A stretch of 64,000 bases of DNA. Source: Lepidonotus clava. Lineage: Eukaryota; Annelida; Polychaeta; Phyllodocida; Polynoidae. The stretch covers positions 7,832,114-7,896,113 of the forward strand of contig OW387149.1 of the NCBI GenBank assembly GCA_936440205.1. Reading direction: 5' to 3'. The notes below the pieces were generated by a model. The model was not told where the DNA came from. It made no database searches and worked only from the letters and a program-made list of their open reading frames with translations. Of the stretch, positions 22,067 to 31,461 are shown in pieces. The stretch's first letter is position 1; each line of letters opens with the position of its first letter. A program made the translations under genes and the position numbers.

Positions 22067-23027
22067 ACTGGAAGATGCAAGGATAATGTACCATTTCCGT
22101 AAAAAAAAAAACTAAATTATTTCCTACCAATTTATGTAACATTGATGATTTGGAAACAGTATAATTTAATAGTTTGTTTTATAATTATCTTTTTACATTG
22201 AAATAAATATATGTGTACTCACTTTACAACACGGGGGGTTGATACACCAGTGAGGAAACTGAAAAAAATATAGTGGAAAGGAGTAGACCTAATAAGTATC
22301 TTAATCTTAAACTTGTTACCTATGATGTTTCCTTATGCATACCTCTGACTGTTCTGAGGTTTCAAGAATTTTTTGCTGCTTTTTAAAGAATTCATGAGAG
22401 GGGCTAATGATTACTTTTACAAAACATATGGGCAGGTACGCTTAGCTTTATTTTATTGAGGAAATTGGCTTTCTGAAGAATGAAAAGTATAATATTTGAA
22501 GAAATGCATAGCAGTATCGGTCGATTGTCATACAAATATGTTAGGTTATTTTGCTATAAACACATATCCCAATTGTATGATAGGAGTTGCGGAATAGTAT
22601 GGCAGTCTTTTGGATATAATCTTTTATAAGATAGCTGATGTGAAAATATTTCAGTACAAAACATACATTTTGCCTCTTCGATAATAGAAGAAAAACAGTG
22701 TTTGATGCTCTTACAAAACTTCAACATTTCAGAGGGTGTTAGCCAGTGTTCCATGATAGTCTCTCCATATCAACAATGAGCTTCAATGTACAGACAAAAT
22801 TAAACTTATTGCATTTCCTCTGCCCCTATGACCAAGCCAGTGTTCAGGGATGTAAGTTTTCTAATTTTTGTTGGATTTCCAACTTTTTATCTCCAGGACC
22901 CCTAAAACTCAGTTTCAAAATTTGAAGTTTAGAACACATTTCACAACATTTAAGGATACTATCATAGTTTTTTTATGCCATTTCCGATTCTTTCACTGTC
23001 CCTAACTTACATCCCTGAGTGATGAAT
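22067..23027. other. Spacer between Helitron genes
   Basis: About 960 bp between the SGNH-NADAR stop and the Rep-helicase start. The minus-strand frame 22554-22754 (66 codons, with CKSIKHCFSSIIEEAKCMFC) might be a small exon but matches nothing I know. TTGCATCTTCCAG just before the Rep-helicase ATG could be a splice acceptor, so part of this spacer may be intron. Confidence 0.4.
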
Positions 23028-23996
23028 TTACAATGAATCTCGGAATTCCATAAGGATTTTCCCGTACATATTCTGCCCCTTTCCATTGAGTCTCCCCCAG
23101 AATTTGTCGTTAACATTATGTATTATCAATTTTTTGCCTGTTGCCCTTAACTGATCTCTAAATTGTGGGTTTTGAGCAATCCTGGCAGCAATAACTTTTT
23201 TGATGATGCTCACTTTTAGTTCAGCCTGATACCCATCTAATCTGTAACTCACTTTTTTCCCAATCCTCTTGATCTCAAAAACACATTCAGCTTCTGAGAT
23301 TTCTGAAGCTAGGTCAAAGGATCCCGTTTGTATTGCCTTAAGATATTGGTAGGCCTTTTCTCCGGAAGAGAATTCAATACCATCTACTGTTACATCTTCT
23401 GTCCAGAAATTTGAAAGGCGACACGTTGGCCCTTTAACATAGACAATATTGTTTTCTTGATTTTTCCTGGAACGCACTTCCCACCTGGCTTCTCCTTCTC
23501 TTTTCTGATCTTGCTCATGGACCCTATCCCTAATCAAGTCTAAGACAATTTCTTTCGCCTCTTGGGAAAGATGTATCCCATCATTTGACAGGTACTCAAC
23601 CTTAGATTTCTGCAGTCTTTTGTATGCATTTGCCACAGACACCCCATTTTCCCTGCTTACTTCTTCGATTATTTTATTGATTTCTGGGATGTTTTTCCCA
23701 GCCTCTCCTGCCCTTGGTGGGGCACTCACCAAAATAATCTGTGCATTACTTTTTTCTTTGATGTTTTGAATGATGGTCTCAAAACTCTTCTTGATTTGTG
23801 TGGGGTTGTAAGTCCCATACCTTGGGACAGAATCATTCCCACCTACCCAAATAGAAACAACATCAAACCTACTTAGATCTGCATCTCTGACTAGGTTTAT
23901 GACATCTCTGATTACACATCCTGGTTTACACAGGACCACCTCACTGTTTGTAGATGTCACTCCTCTCAATTGACTGTCACCAATTAAGAACATCAT
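23028..23996 (-). CDS. SGNH hydrolase - NADAR fusion protein, linked to Helitron
   Basis: 322 residues. Residues 1-155 are an SGNH/GDSL-type hydrolase with all four blocks: IGDS (Ser8), PGC (Gly26), GGND (Gly53, Asn54) and DGIH (Asp139, His142). Residues about 185-320 are a NADAR (YbiA-like) domain with RLSNFW (193-198), the FSSGEKAYQYLKA helix with Glu213, DKFWG (297-301) and GQNMYGKILMEFRD (307-320). NADAR proteins act on N-glycosidic bonds of riboflavin intermediates, and some remove ADP-ribose from guanine in DNA; SGNH enzymes are esterases or deacylases. The gene lies about 960 bp upstream of the Rep-helicase on the same strand and inside the insertion, so a Helitron accessory role is inferred. 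TTTAG a few bases before the start and CCCACAG-GTAAGT at about 24058 suggest a 5' intron. Confidence 0.85.
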   Translation of the reverse strand: MMFLIGDSQLRGVTSTNSEVVLCKPGCVIRDVINLVRDADLSRFDVVSIWVGGNDSVPRYGTYNPTQIKKSFETIIQNIKEKSNAQIILVSAPPRAGEAGKNIPEINKIIEEVSRENGVSVANAYKRLQKSKVEYLSNDGIHLSQEAKEIVLDLIRDRVHEQDQKREGEARWEVRSRKNQENNIVYVKGPTCRLSNFWTEDVTVDGIEFSSGEKAYQYLKAIQTGSFDLASEISEAECVFEIKRIGKKVSYRLDGYQAELKVSIIKKVIAARIAQNPQFRDQLRATGKKLIIHNVNDKFWGRLNGKGQNMYGKILMEFRDSL

Positions 23997-24089
23997 TTTG
24001 ACACTAAATTTCGATAAAAGGATATAGCTTGGCAGGCTCCTGTTCTGTTTGGACTTACCTGTGGGAAAAAAAGAAACATTTTTATGTAT

Positions 24090-24515
24090 TTTTAAGGGAA
24101 ATTCCCTTATTTATGACGTCACGAGGACACTAATTGGGAATCCCCAACTTCCAAAAAAGGGAATCCCCAACTCTCAATAGTGTATAGAAAGGAATTTAGG
24201 CATGACATTAAATATTCAAATTAAGAAAGCCAAAGGCTAAAAATACATGTATCTTTTAGTCAGGTAAATTCATTCAATAACCTTAAATTTCCAAATTATT
24301 TTGAAAGGGATTTCCCTTAATTGTGACGTAGGAGGGACAGAAATTAATGCCCAGAAAATAGAGAATTCCCAAATTTAATTTTCTTTCCTTCATACTTCAT
24401 TAAAACTTTTACATTTTACATTTTCCTTTATAATATTCTTAGAATAGCAAAGGGAAGTCAATTAGATAAAGATTAGGCGTTTGAAAATTTATGTGCAAGG
24501 AACCCTTTAAGTAAC
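24090..24515. promoter_or_regulatory. Dispersed CRE/kappaB-like module, copy 1
   Basis: A segment that also occurs at 38285-38715. It holds two half-modules 211 bp apart. Half 1: GGGAAATTCCC (24096), TGACGTCA (24114), GGGAATCCCC (24136) and GGGAATCCCC (24159). Half 2: GGGATTTCCC (24307), TGACGTA (24324) and AGAATTCCC (about 24362). TGACGTCA is a full CRE/ATF site, and GGGRNWYYCC is the Rel/NF-kappaB consensus. It lies about 95 bp upstream of the SGNH-NADAR start and ends CCTTTAAG. A promoter or enhancer role is inferred from the motifs only. Confidence 0.55.
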
Positions 24516-24542
24516 ATTGCCATGATCCATTCAATAAATACA

Positions 24543-24816
24543 AAATATCGTTTATGGGACATGAGAAAAAGATTATCTTTTGATATCCGTCCTTTATGAT
24601 TAACATTGACTTCTGTATGGTATAATAATGTGTAGCTAACGCCCTATGGACAAATCTGAGAGGTCAGAAAGTACTACAATAAATATCGTTTATGGGACAT
24701 GAGAAAAAGATTATCTTTTGATATCCGTCCTTTATGATTAACATTGACTTCTGTATGGTATAATAATGTGTAGCTAACGCCCTATGGACAAATCTGAGAG
24801 GTCAGAAAGTACTACC
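24543..24816. repeat. 138-bp tandem duplication
   Basis: Two head-to-tail copies, about 24543-24680 and 24681-24816, starting near TATCGTTTATGGGACATGAG and ending GAGGTCAGAAAGTACTAC. They are practically identical, so the duplication is recent. Non-coding. Confidence 0.9.
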
Positions 24817-25687
24817 AATGCAAAGAAAATGCCTATAAATTTACGCATTTTTATCAAATAATGAAAGTAATAATTTGCTATAATAAAAGATAAGATAATG
24901 TTTTTGTCGCCTTTTTGGGTTATTATTATTGTAGGCAAGTGTTTTCACAATATATGGAATCTTCTCTTGAAACATTTAGCAGATTTCGACCCCCAAAATA
25001 GAGGAAATTTCGGAAATTTCGGAAAAATTCAAGACAAAAATGCGCGAAATCTGGCAACTGCCTATTTTTGCGAAATTAGTTTTCACGCAGGTGTCAATTT
25101 TCCATGCTAGTCATGAAATTCTATGTTTCTGGTATCAATATGGCCGTACATCACTTAAAACTAATACCTGTGATATTTCGGTTATGCTAAAATAATTTTA
25201 CATTGAAAATACATTGAAAAAATCATATTTTATTCATTATTTCAGAAAATACTAATTCTATAAGGGTCCTGCCGGATTCCCAGATAAAATAGATATCATA
25301 AACTATTTTCATCTCTAGAATACATAAATATGCCTGAAACATCTTTTAAAAAAATCAAATTTACTCCATCACAACCGTCTTCAGGCTTTAGGAGTACAAA
25401 ATAATATATTTGATACCTATAGAAAAAATGCGTTCATAAAAATGCGTAAAATGCGCGAAAACTAGGCAACTCTACTCTAACTCTCATAACTCTGTCTACA
25501 TTTGGAATATCTTTAAAATATTTCTAGCATTATTAGTTCTTGACACAGGATACTTGCTCAAAGAATTTCATTTAAAAATATTTATCCTTTCTTAGGCTTC
25601 CTTTAAAATCACAACATGCCTGTCACTCTATTTTTCCCTGACTAGAGTAATTTTTCCCTGACTTTTCCCTGACAGAGAGCAATATGC
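24817..25687. other. No gene seen; AT-rich
   Basis: Words of the type AAAATGCGYGAAA (about 25040 and 25450) recur, but no repeat boundary is clear. No protein-like frame. Confidence 0.4.
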
Positions 25688-25688
25688 T

Positions 25689-25810
25689 TGACGTTATTTC
25701 CGTCGTCGACGACGTTATTTCCGTCGTCGACGACGTTATTTCCGTCATCGACGACGTTATTTCCGTCGTCGACGACGTTATTTCCGTCATCGACGATGTT
25801 ATTTTCATGG
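25689..25810. repeat. 21-bp minisatellite with GTCGAC cores
   Basis: Six copies of GACGTTATTTCCGTCGTCGAC, some with CATCGAC. Each unit boundary reads GTCGTCGACGAC, which is palindromic around GTCGAC. Because 21 is a multiple of three, both strands show long repetitive frames that should not be taken as proteins. Confidence 0.9.
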
Positions 25811-26125
25811 TCACTTCTGAAACCTAGGATTTCGTCACACGATGACGGAAATCCCGCGGATTCAGCTTGAAACCACTAACCCGTTTGCTCTGTTATCTAC
25901 AGCTACTGAAAAAACACGGAGCTAGAGTCTACTTAGCCAAATGATCGACTCTCTACTCCTAACCTCGTACACTAGCTTGCCGAGAGAGAAGGCTCCACAG
26001 AGCTAGGAGCTACTGAAAAAACACGGAGCCAGGTCTCAGTAGTAACACTGAATTCTGTGCTGTTAATGGCCTGAGAGTTGAATGAACCACCCCCAGTCTG
26101 TCCACTCAAATATAAAGGTAGGACA

Positions 26126-26395
26126 TATCATCGTTCTTCAAATCAGAAAATACCCCCTTTCCACTGACATTTTTTCCTCTAAAATGACCCCTTTTTTCAA
26201 AAAACGCTGACATTGTTTGGCCAAAAAATACCCTTTTTTCGTGAAATTTTATATTTTCCAGGAAAAAAAGACCCTTTTTTTCAAAACACGAATATTTTGG
26301 TGAAAAAAGTACCCTTTTTTCTATAAACAAGGACATGCGAATTTTGCAAAAATAGACCCTTTCTTCGCGTTTTTTAGAACTATGATGCGTATCCT
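26126..26395. repeat. Dispersed ACCCYTTTTT / AACGCTGACA repeat, second copy
   Basis: It opens ATATCATCGTTCTTC and ends AGAACTATGATGCGTATCC, like the segment 2546-3130, with five or six degenerate units of about 40 bp (AAATACCCCCTTT, AAACGCTGACATT, AAAAGACCC). It is shorter than the first copy. Confidence 0.6.
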
Positions 26396-26720
26396 TCCAC
26401 CCAAGGAGTGGACAGACTGGGGAACCACCTCCACGGCGCAGATGAATGTACACACCTTGGTTGCGTGACTCTAACTGACAATTTCTTTGAAAGTCGTGAC
26501 GTCATAGTTCGTGACGTACAGCGATAGCGTGAGTTCGAGGCGCGGGCACCAGCGTACCGCCGCCAGTGCACACTCCAAGCAGAGCCACTCCCGCAGGAAA
26601 CGTCCATGCTTGGAGAGTGTTACGAGTGGATTAAGATGGCGTTATTTCCGCTTCCTCTCATAGTCTTCAATCCGGGTACTTTCATGCTTTGCTGGTCGGC
26701 AGACATCAAACAAAGATCAA
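26396..26720. promoter_or_regulatory. CpG-rich segment with CRE sites (possible promoter)
   Basis: A GC- and CpG-rich island in AT-rich surroundings. It contains TGACGTCA (26497-26504), GTGACGTAC (26511) and AAGATGGCG (about 26634, YY1-like). No convincing frame. If the insertion's high-coordinate end is the Helitron 5' end, this would be well placed as a minus-strand promoter for the Helitron genes, with a long 5' intron. Motif-based inference only. Confidence 0.25.
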
Positions 26721-26789
26721 ATAGAGTCACGGGGAAACAGGCTCAGTCATCCGGGACATTGAATTCGGAACCCTTTTTATTAGGAGGGG

Positions 26790-26937
26790 AACCATTAGTA
26801 CTCAGGAACACGTAATGTAATACACTTATACCAGGGTTTATATTCCGTACATTGTGAACAGTCCATTCTGACCCAGATTTACCCTTGCATATCGGAAATT
26901 AGGGAATTCAGATGCAGGTACCAGGAAAAAGTAGGCC
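26790..26937. repeat. Continuation of duplication copy A beyond the insertion
   Basis: It matches 36841-37039, which directly continues copy B. Both run from ACCATTAGT to AGTAGGCC, through GGGTTTATATTCCG and CAGTCCATTCTGACCCAG. Copy B has about 50 extra bases (about 36951-37003). It marks the right-hand side of the insertion into copy A. Confidence 0.75.
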
Positions 26938-27545
26938 ATTGCAATTAGTATTATCTAAGGAAGAACTCGAGCGTGTCCCATTTTACAAGTATTTAGGCAT
27001 ATATGTCGATTCTGAATGCAACTTTGTAAGACTGGCAAATGAAACTATTAGACTGGTTAGTCATAAACTGTACTGTCCTTCAAAGATCAAGAGATATGTT
27101 GATACTGAAATAATGGTTAGACTATTAAAATCATAATTATATACAACCCTACTTTGACTATAACTATATAAATTCCTGGATATCACTCATATTAAATTCC
27201 AAAATCGATTGAATACCTTACACAGAAGACGTCTATGTCTTCCGGATAATAGAAATTATAATAGAGATGAAATTTACCCGGCAACCGGTATAAATCGATT
27301 TAGTGATCTTGCAAATGTGCTAAAATTATGTATGAGATCATTAGAAAGCAAATACTTGGTCGCATAGGAAAGTAGGATATGTATGTATGATGCTCTAACA
27401 ATGAATGTGCCATTTCCCAATAATGAAACTTATAAGAAAAGTATTATGTATCGTGGGGCAACTCTCTGGAGTAACCTTCCACCAATAGTTTCAATAATTC
27501 AATTAAAAAGAAATTATCAGACCAATTACATAACTACAAATTATG
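26912..27545 (+). pseudogene. LINE reverse transcriptase C-terminal relic
   Basis: Broken frames read in order like the end of a CR1/Jockey-type reverse transcriptase: VPFYKYLGIYVDSECNF (RT motif after the catalytic core), then VRLLKS, a QNRLNTLHRRRLCLP stretch (about 27200), and KKSIMYRGATLWSNLPPIV (27435-27490), the typical closing G..LWN.LP box. Several stops and frame changes separate the pieces. There is no endonuclease and no RT core, so this is a 5'-truncated dead LINE copy. Confidence 0.65.
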
Positions 27546-29799
27546 TATGGTTGATGATCTTAATTTCCTGTCAATCGATTTTAGATAAAATTCTAAAACC
27601 TTTTAAAAAGTTCTTTCCGGTACTACTTTTCTAAGCATACTAGTAACTAAGTTTAAATGGGGATAGAAAATAAACTATCCTCACTTTGATTTAGACTACA
27701 AATATTGTTTTATATTCGGTGTTTAAGAGGAGATGTTAAGAGGAGGTAAATGTTCCACTTAGGGATCCTCGCAACCCCCCCCCCCCCCTCCACAGTGGAA
27801 CCTGTATACAGGCCTGTGATTCTCATAATTATAAAGCCTAGCATGATTTCACCGTGACTGGGGGACAAGCTGTGCGACACATGTAATAGGTGTAGCACGA
27901 CTGTGGTTCTTGGTAAACTAGGTCCAACTTAGAAAACTTCGGAAAATTCCGTTTGGGACAGAAAAATTCTCAAAGATTCAAAACTAACCAGATTATTCCC
28001 TCATCTATCATCATGCCAAATTTAAAATAATTTGAAATAATTTCTTCCATTTAATGTATTTTGACAAGTACTAAGAATCTGGTTTCATATCACCTTGAAC
28101 CTTTTGATAATGGCAGCGCCCATGGTCCAACACACGCATGGACATATCATCTGCTAGTCTGGTACCATATGACCCACCCACAAGTCTGTAATACACTAAT
28201 TTTTTTACGAGTCTGCGCAGTGAATCATCCCATAGATGCCTTGTTTTTCCACTGTTTGAACGTTGGCACCTATTTATATAATATCCCAATTGCTTGGTTC
28301 AGGTCTATCCACTAGCAGTAGGTATCTCTGAGAGCTTTTAAGGAGTAAACACAGTTCATGGGGATATAAATATCTGAAAGAGCATGAAAAAGAATAAAAT
28401 ATGTTTTGATCCCCTAAATTGGTAACTTAAATAACTAAATAACCTTAATTTTCTATGAATTGTCCTATATCTAATTGGTTCAGGATACTTTCACATTATT
28501 TTAAGAAAGACAGTAAAAAGCACCATTTAAGTCACATTTATACAATTGTTCAATATGGCGGTGCCCACTGGTCCTCTCCCAAATGCCATATATAGCGAAA
28601 ATGCAAGGGATTTTAGGAAAGACGGTGTGATAAAATTGAAGCCTTGTAATTATAATGACACAAGTCTTAAGCAATCAAAATGAGTACAGATTATATGCTG
28701 AAGTTATGGATTATTTGTCTGTTTGTCAAATGTTGATGTCTATTAGTAATTCTATAAAGTCACGAGTTAATGAGCATTCTCCAAGACAGAACAAGTGTTA
28801 TAGCAATGGCACGAGAGCCTGGGTTAATGATTATTGCAATTAATTAGTAGCACGAAAAGCATGTCACCAGAAACAGAGTCACTAGTTACATAGGTCATTT
28901 GACCAGATTTAACCAACAGGAACAAGAGATGTGCCTATACATAAATAGTTGTGTGATCATATCTCTTTGGTACTTGTTGCATCCAGACCTCTTTCTTCCT
29001 TGGGGAAACATCCACAGAACTTAGCCGACATTCCAGTATAATAATTATGCATGAAGAATGGAGAATGCCTAGACAGTACAGTTAGGCTAGTAGGAGATTG
29101 GACTAAAAAGAATTCTGACCTGAGAAATGGGGATCATGGCACAACTAAGGGGTAGGACGAGTCCACTGCTAGGCACAGGGAATGAGATAGCTGCAGCTGA
29201 TGGACGGCCATCATATTACTAACCCTATCTAATCGTCAACAGCGACATATCCCAATCCTTGTATGGGACCCTCATGACCTGTAAGCATCTGCACAAAGCA
29301 TAGGGTCTACTGATGGCCCATGATGGGTCTTACCACCCCCTTATTTTTGCTCTTCCAAGGTCCACTCAACCCCTTTGGAAAGACAACCCAGCCAGCACAC
29401 CCTCGCAACCGAGGCAGGACTCTGAGAAACCTTCATCACCTTACACCCTCAAGCATATGCCCATTCTGCATACCTGTACCAGAGCCTGAGGTATGGACAG
29501 GCAACCAACACACACACACCCTTCTGTTCTCTCAATTAGTAAGGAGTGGCTGAGACCTAAGGGTCTTCTATATTTTATTAACCAAGCAAAAAGCAAATAA
29601 CCACATGATAGCATAAAATCAAAGGACTCATTTGGCTTGAGCAAAGAATCATCAGGCATGAAATGCCAAGCTTCACAGAGTTGTAGTGCCAGTATACGTG
29701 TGAATGAGGCCTTAGCAGAGGAAATGAATGTCATTGGTTCTAAAAGGATCTTTCTGACCAATTAATTAGAGAAATTATGTAGAAATTATTTATATAACT
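27546..29799. other. No gene seen
   Basis: Mixed intergenic DNA with a C-run at about 27774-27788. The words TTGTTCAATATGGCGGTGCCCACTGG (28544-28569) recur at 46734-46759 in a slightly different form, so a worn dispersed repeat passes through both places. The short frames have no recognisable domains. Confidence 0.4.
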
Positions 29800-30125
29800 C
29801 CACTGTACTGCTACCCAACTCCGCTGTGCCACTATCCAACTCTGCCGCTCCACTACCAAACTCCACCACACATTACCAAACACTACCGCACAGCTACCAA
29901 ACTCTGCCACACCGCTACCAAACACTACTGCACCGCTACCAAACTCTGCCACACTGCTACCAAACACTACCGCACCGCTACCAAACTCTGCCGCACCGCT
30001 ACCAAACACTACCGCACCGCTACCAAAGTCTGCCGCACCGCTACCAAACTCTGCCGCACCGCTACCAAACACTACCGCACCACTACCAAACTCCGAAGCT
30101 ACCAAAAATGCTGCGCCACTACCAG
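29800..30125. repeat. 21-bp minisatellite (CTACCAAACTCTGCCGCACCG)
   Basis: About 15 head-to-tail copies of a 21-bp unit alternating CTCTGCC and CACTACC variants, more degenerate at the left. The unit length keeps all three frames open on one or both strands. The Gly-Ser-Gly-Ala and His-Arg-Tyr-Gln frames are artefacts of the array. Confidence 0.9.
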
Positions 30126-30135
30126 CAGTGTGGGA

Positions 30136-30213
30136 TGGGGGGAGAGTCCAGTTCCCAGGGGGTGAGGGTGAGGGTCATGGGGGGGACCCCAACCCCCTCC
30201 CTAGCTACGGGCC
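30136..30213. repeat. Worn end of a CAGGCCCGTAGC-type repeat
   Basis: It ends CTAGCTACGGGCCTG, the reverse complement of CAGGCCCGTAGCTAG, preceded by a C-rich and G-rich stretch. The same end type bounds the complete small element at 46886-47097. Only one end is visible here. Confidence 0.4.
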
Positions 30214-30464
30214 TGAATATAGATTTTATTGTTTTTTATTATATATCAACTTTGTAGCGCCTATACCTTCATCATTGTCCTGTCCCGCGAGCAAAGGTGG
30301 AATATCTGAGAGCGTTATTGCACACTGTGCAGCAATAAAAAATTATTGCCCAATAAGTCTCCATAGCGCAATAACGGTGCTTGCCGGCGTGGGAACTAAG
30401 TAAACTACCCTCAAACCACGCCAAATTTATCTTCAACATAGGCAGGTATTTGATATATAATAAA

Positions 30465-30685
30465 ACCAGAACTAACCTCGGGCGCACTCAGCCACGATTA
30501 TTGCCCCTTGTCGAAGCCTATTTTCAGGGTCGAGGGGTTTGCCCGTAACCAAGAAAATAGGCTGAAAATTAAAGAATAATTGTCTCAGCCTATTTTCAGG
30601 GTGTCGAGCAAAGCCCTCGACCCTGAAAATAGGCTTCAACAAGGGGCAATAATCGCGGCTTCGTGCCCCATCGGTTAGTTCTGTG
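30465..30685. mobile_element. Foldback MITE at left edge of duplication copy B
   Basis: Inverted arms of about 70 bp. The inner 46 bp (30490-30535 and 30615-30660) match best, with AGCCACGATTATTGCCCC against GGGGCAATAATCGCGGCT and GCCTATTTTCAGGGTCGAGG against its inverse. The outer ends CAGAACTAACC and GGTTAGTTCTG also match. Non-coding. Copy A keeps only the part from the middle rightwards (7261-7391). Confidence 0.75.
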
Positions 30686-31461
30686 TACATATTTCTGGAA
30701 TTGCTGAATAGGCATACAGTGAAAGCACAGACTGTACTAATACAGATTTTATATCAGTAGACTCTACTGAAACAGGAAAGTAGTCTGTCCTAGTTTTTGG
30801 ACCAATCAGAGGTGTCTGTCTTGAAGAGCGAACAATCGCTATGTGTCCGTCACTTCAGAAATACCTTACTTCACACTCAGACCCGAGACAATAACCACCA
30901 ATTTGCTTTATTGGGCTTCATTCATTAGACGGAAGTTTCCATTTGGAGCTCGCCCACAGTGCAACTTTTCCTTTTCAAAACGAGGAGCTGTACACAATGC
31001 TCTTTGTATGTTCAATGCTTCTATGTAATGCTTCTCATTCGAGGGGGTAATGAAAATATCATATAATAATTATGTCTCTGAAGTTCTCAAGCGTGTATGC
31101 TGCCTTAAAAAGACATTAAGGAAAAATGGCAAACTTGATTTATGATTTGCTTATTTGTTCAGCCCCTATGCGGAGAGAGCCCTGAAACTATGGGCTTGCT
31201 GCCAACCCTTCATAGACTTAATGTGCATCCCCTCGGGGCGATTAGTCGCTGACAATTAGCTATAATTCATCAACAACTAGATACAATTCGTCAATGCATC
31301 TTTGTTGTTGACAAATTACAGCTGACCGTTGACAAATTACAGCTAGTCATTGGCAAAATATTGGAAATGTCTGATTTTTTCAGCTAATTCGTCCACAATT
31401 AGTGCATCTAGTCACCAGACATCATGGTACCAGTATGATCACCTTAGTCGTAAGGGAATAG

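Larger units (their letters stand above)
13027..26789 (-). mobile_element. Helitron-bearing insertion (outer limits inferred)
   Basis: Between GCCTTAAC (ending 13026) and AACCATTAG (from about 26789) lies 13.76 kb that is absent from the matching point in copy B, where GCCTTAACCATTAG is continuous at 36836-36849. The interval holds a full Helitron coding set on the minus strand, a 116-bp minisatellite and several smaller repeats. At its low end, which is the 3' end in the Helitron's orientation, is a perfect hairpin AGAGCC-TTC-GGCTCT (13029-13043), the type of structure Helitrons carry near their 3' end. AAC occurs on both sides of the insertion, so a short flank duplication cannot be excluded. 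The true Helitron may be shorter, with other repeats nested at its high-coordinate end. Confidence 0.55.

Noticed and set aside
25623-25870. Open frames rich in Ser/Thr and Phe/Pro
   Set aside because: They arise from the 21-bp satellite, whose length is a multiple of three.
26106-26453. Phe/Lys-rich minus-strand frame
   Set aside because: It lies in the ACCCTTTTTT-type dispersed repeat and reflects its composition.
29740-30257. Gly-Ser-Gly-Ala and His-Arg-Tyr-Gln repeat proteins
   Set aside because: Both are opposite-strand readings of the 21-bp satellite, with no start context, signal or flanking exon.
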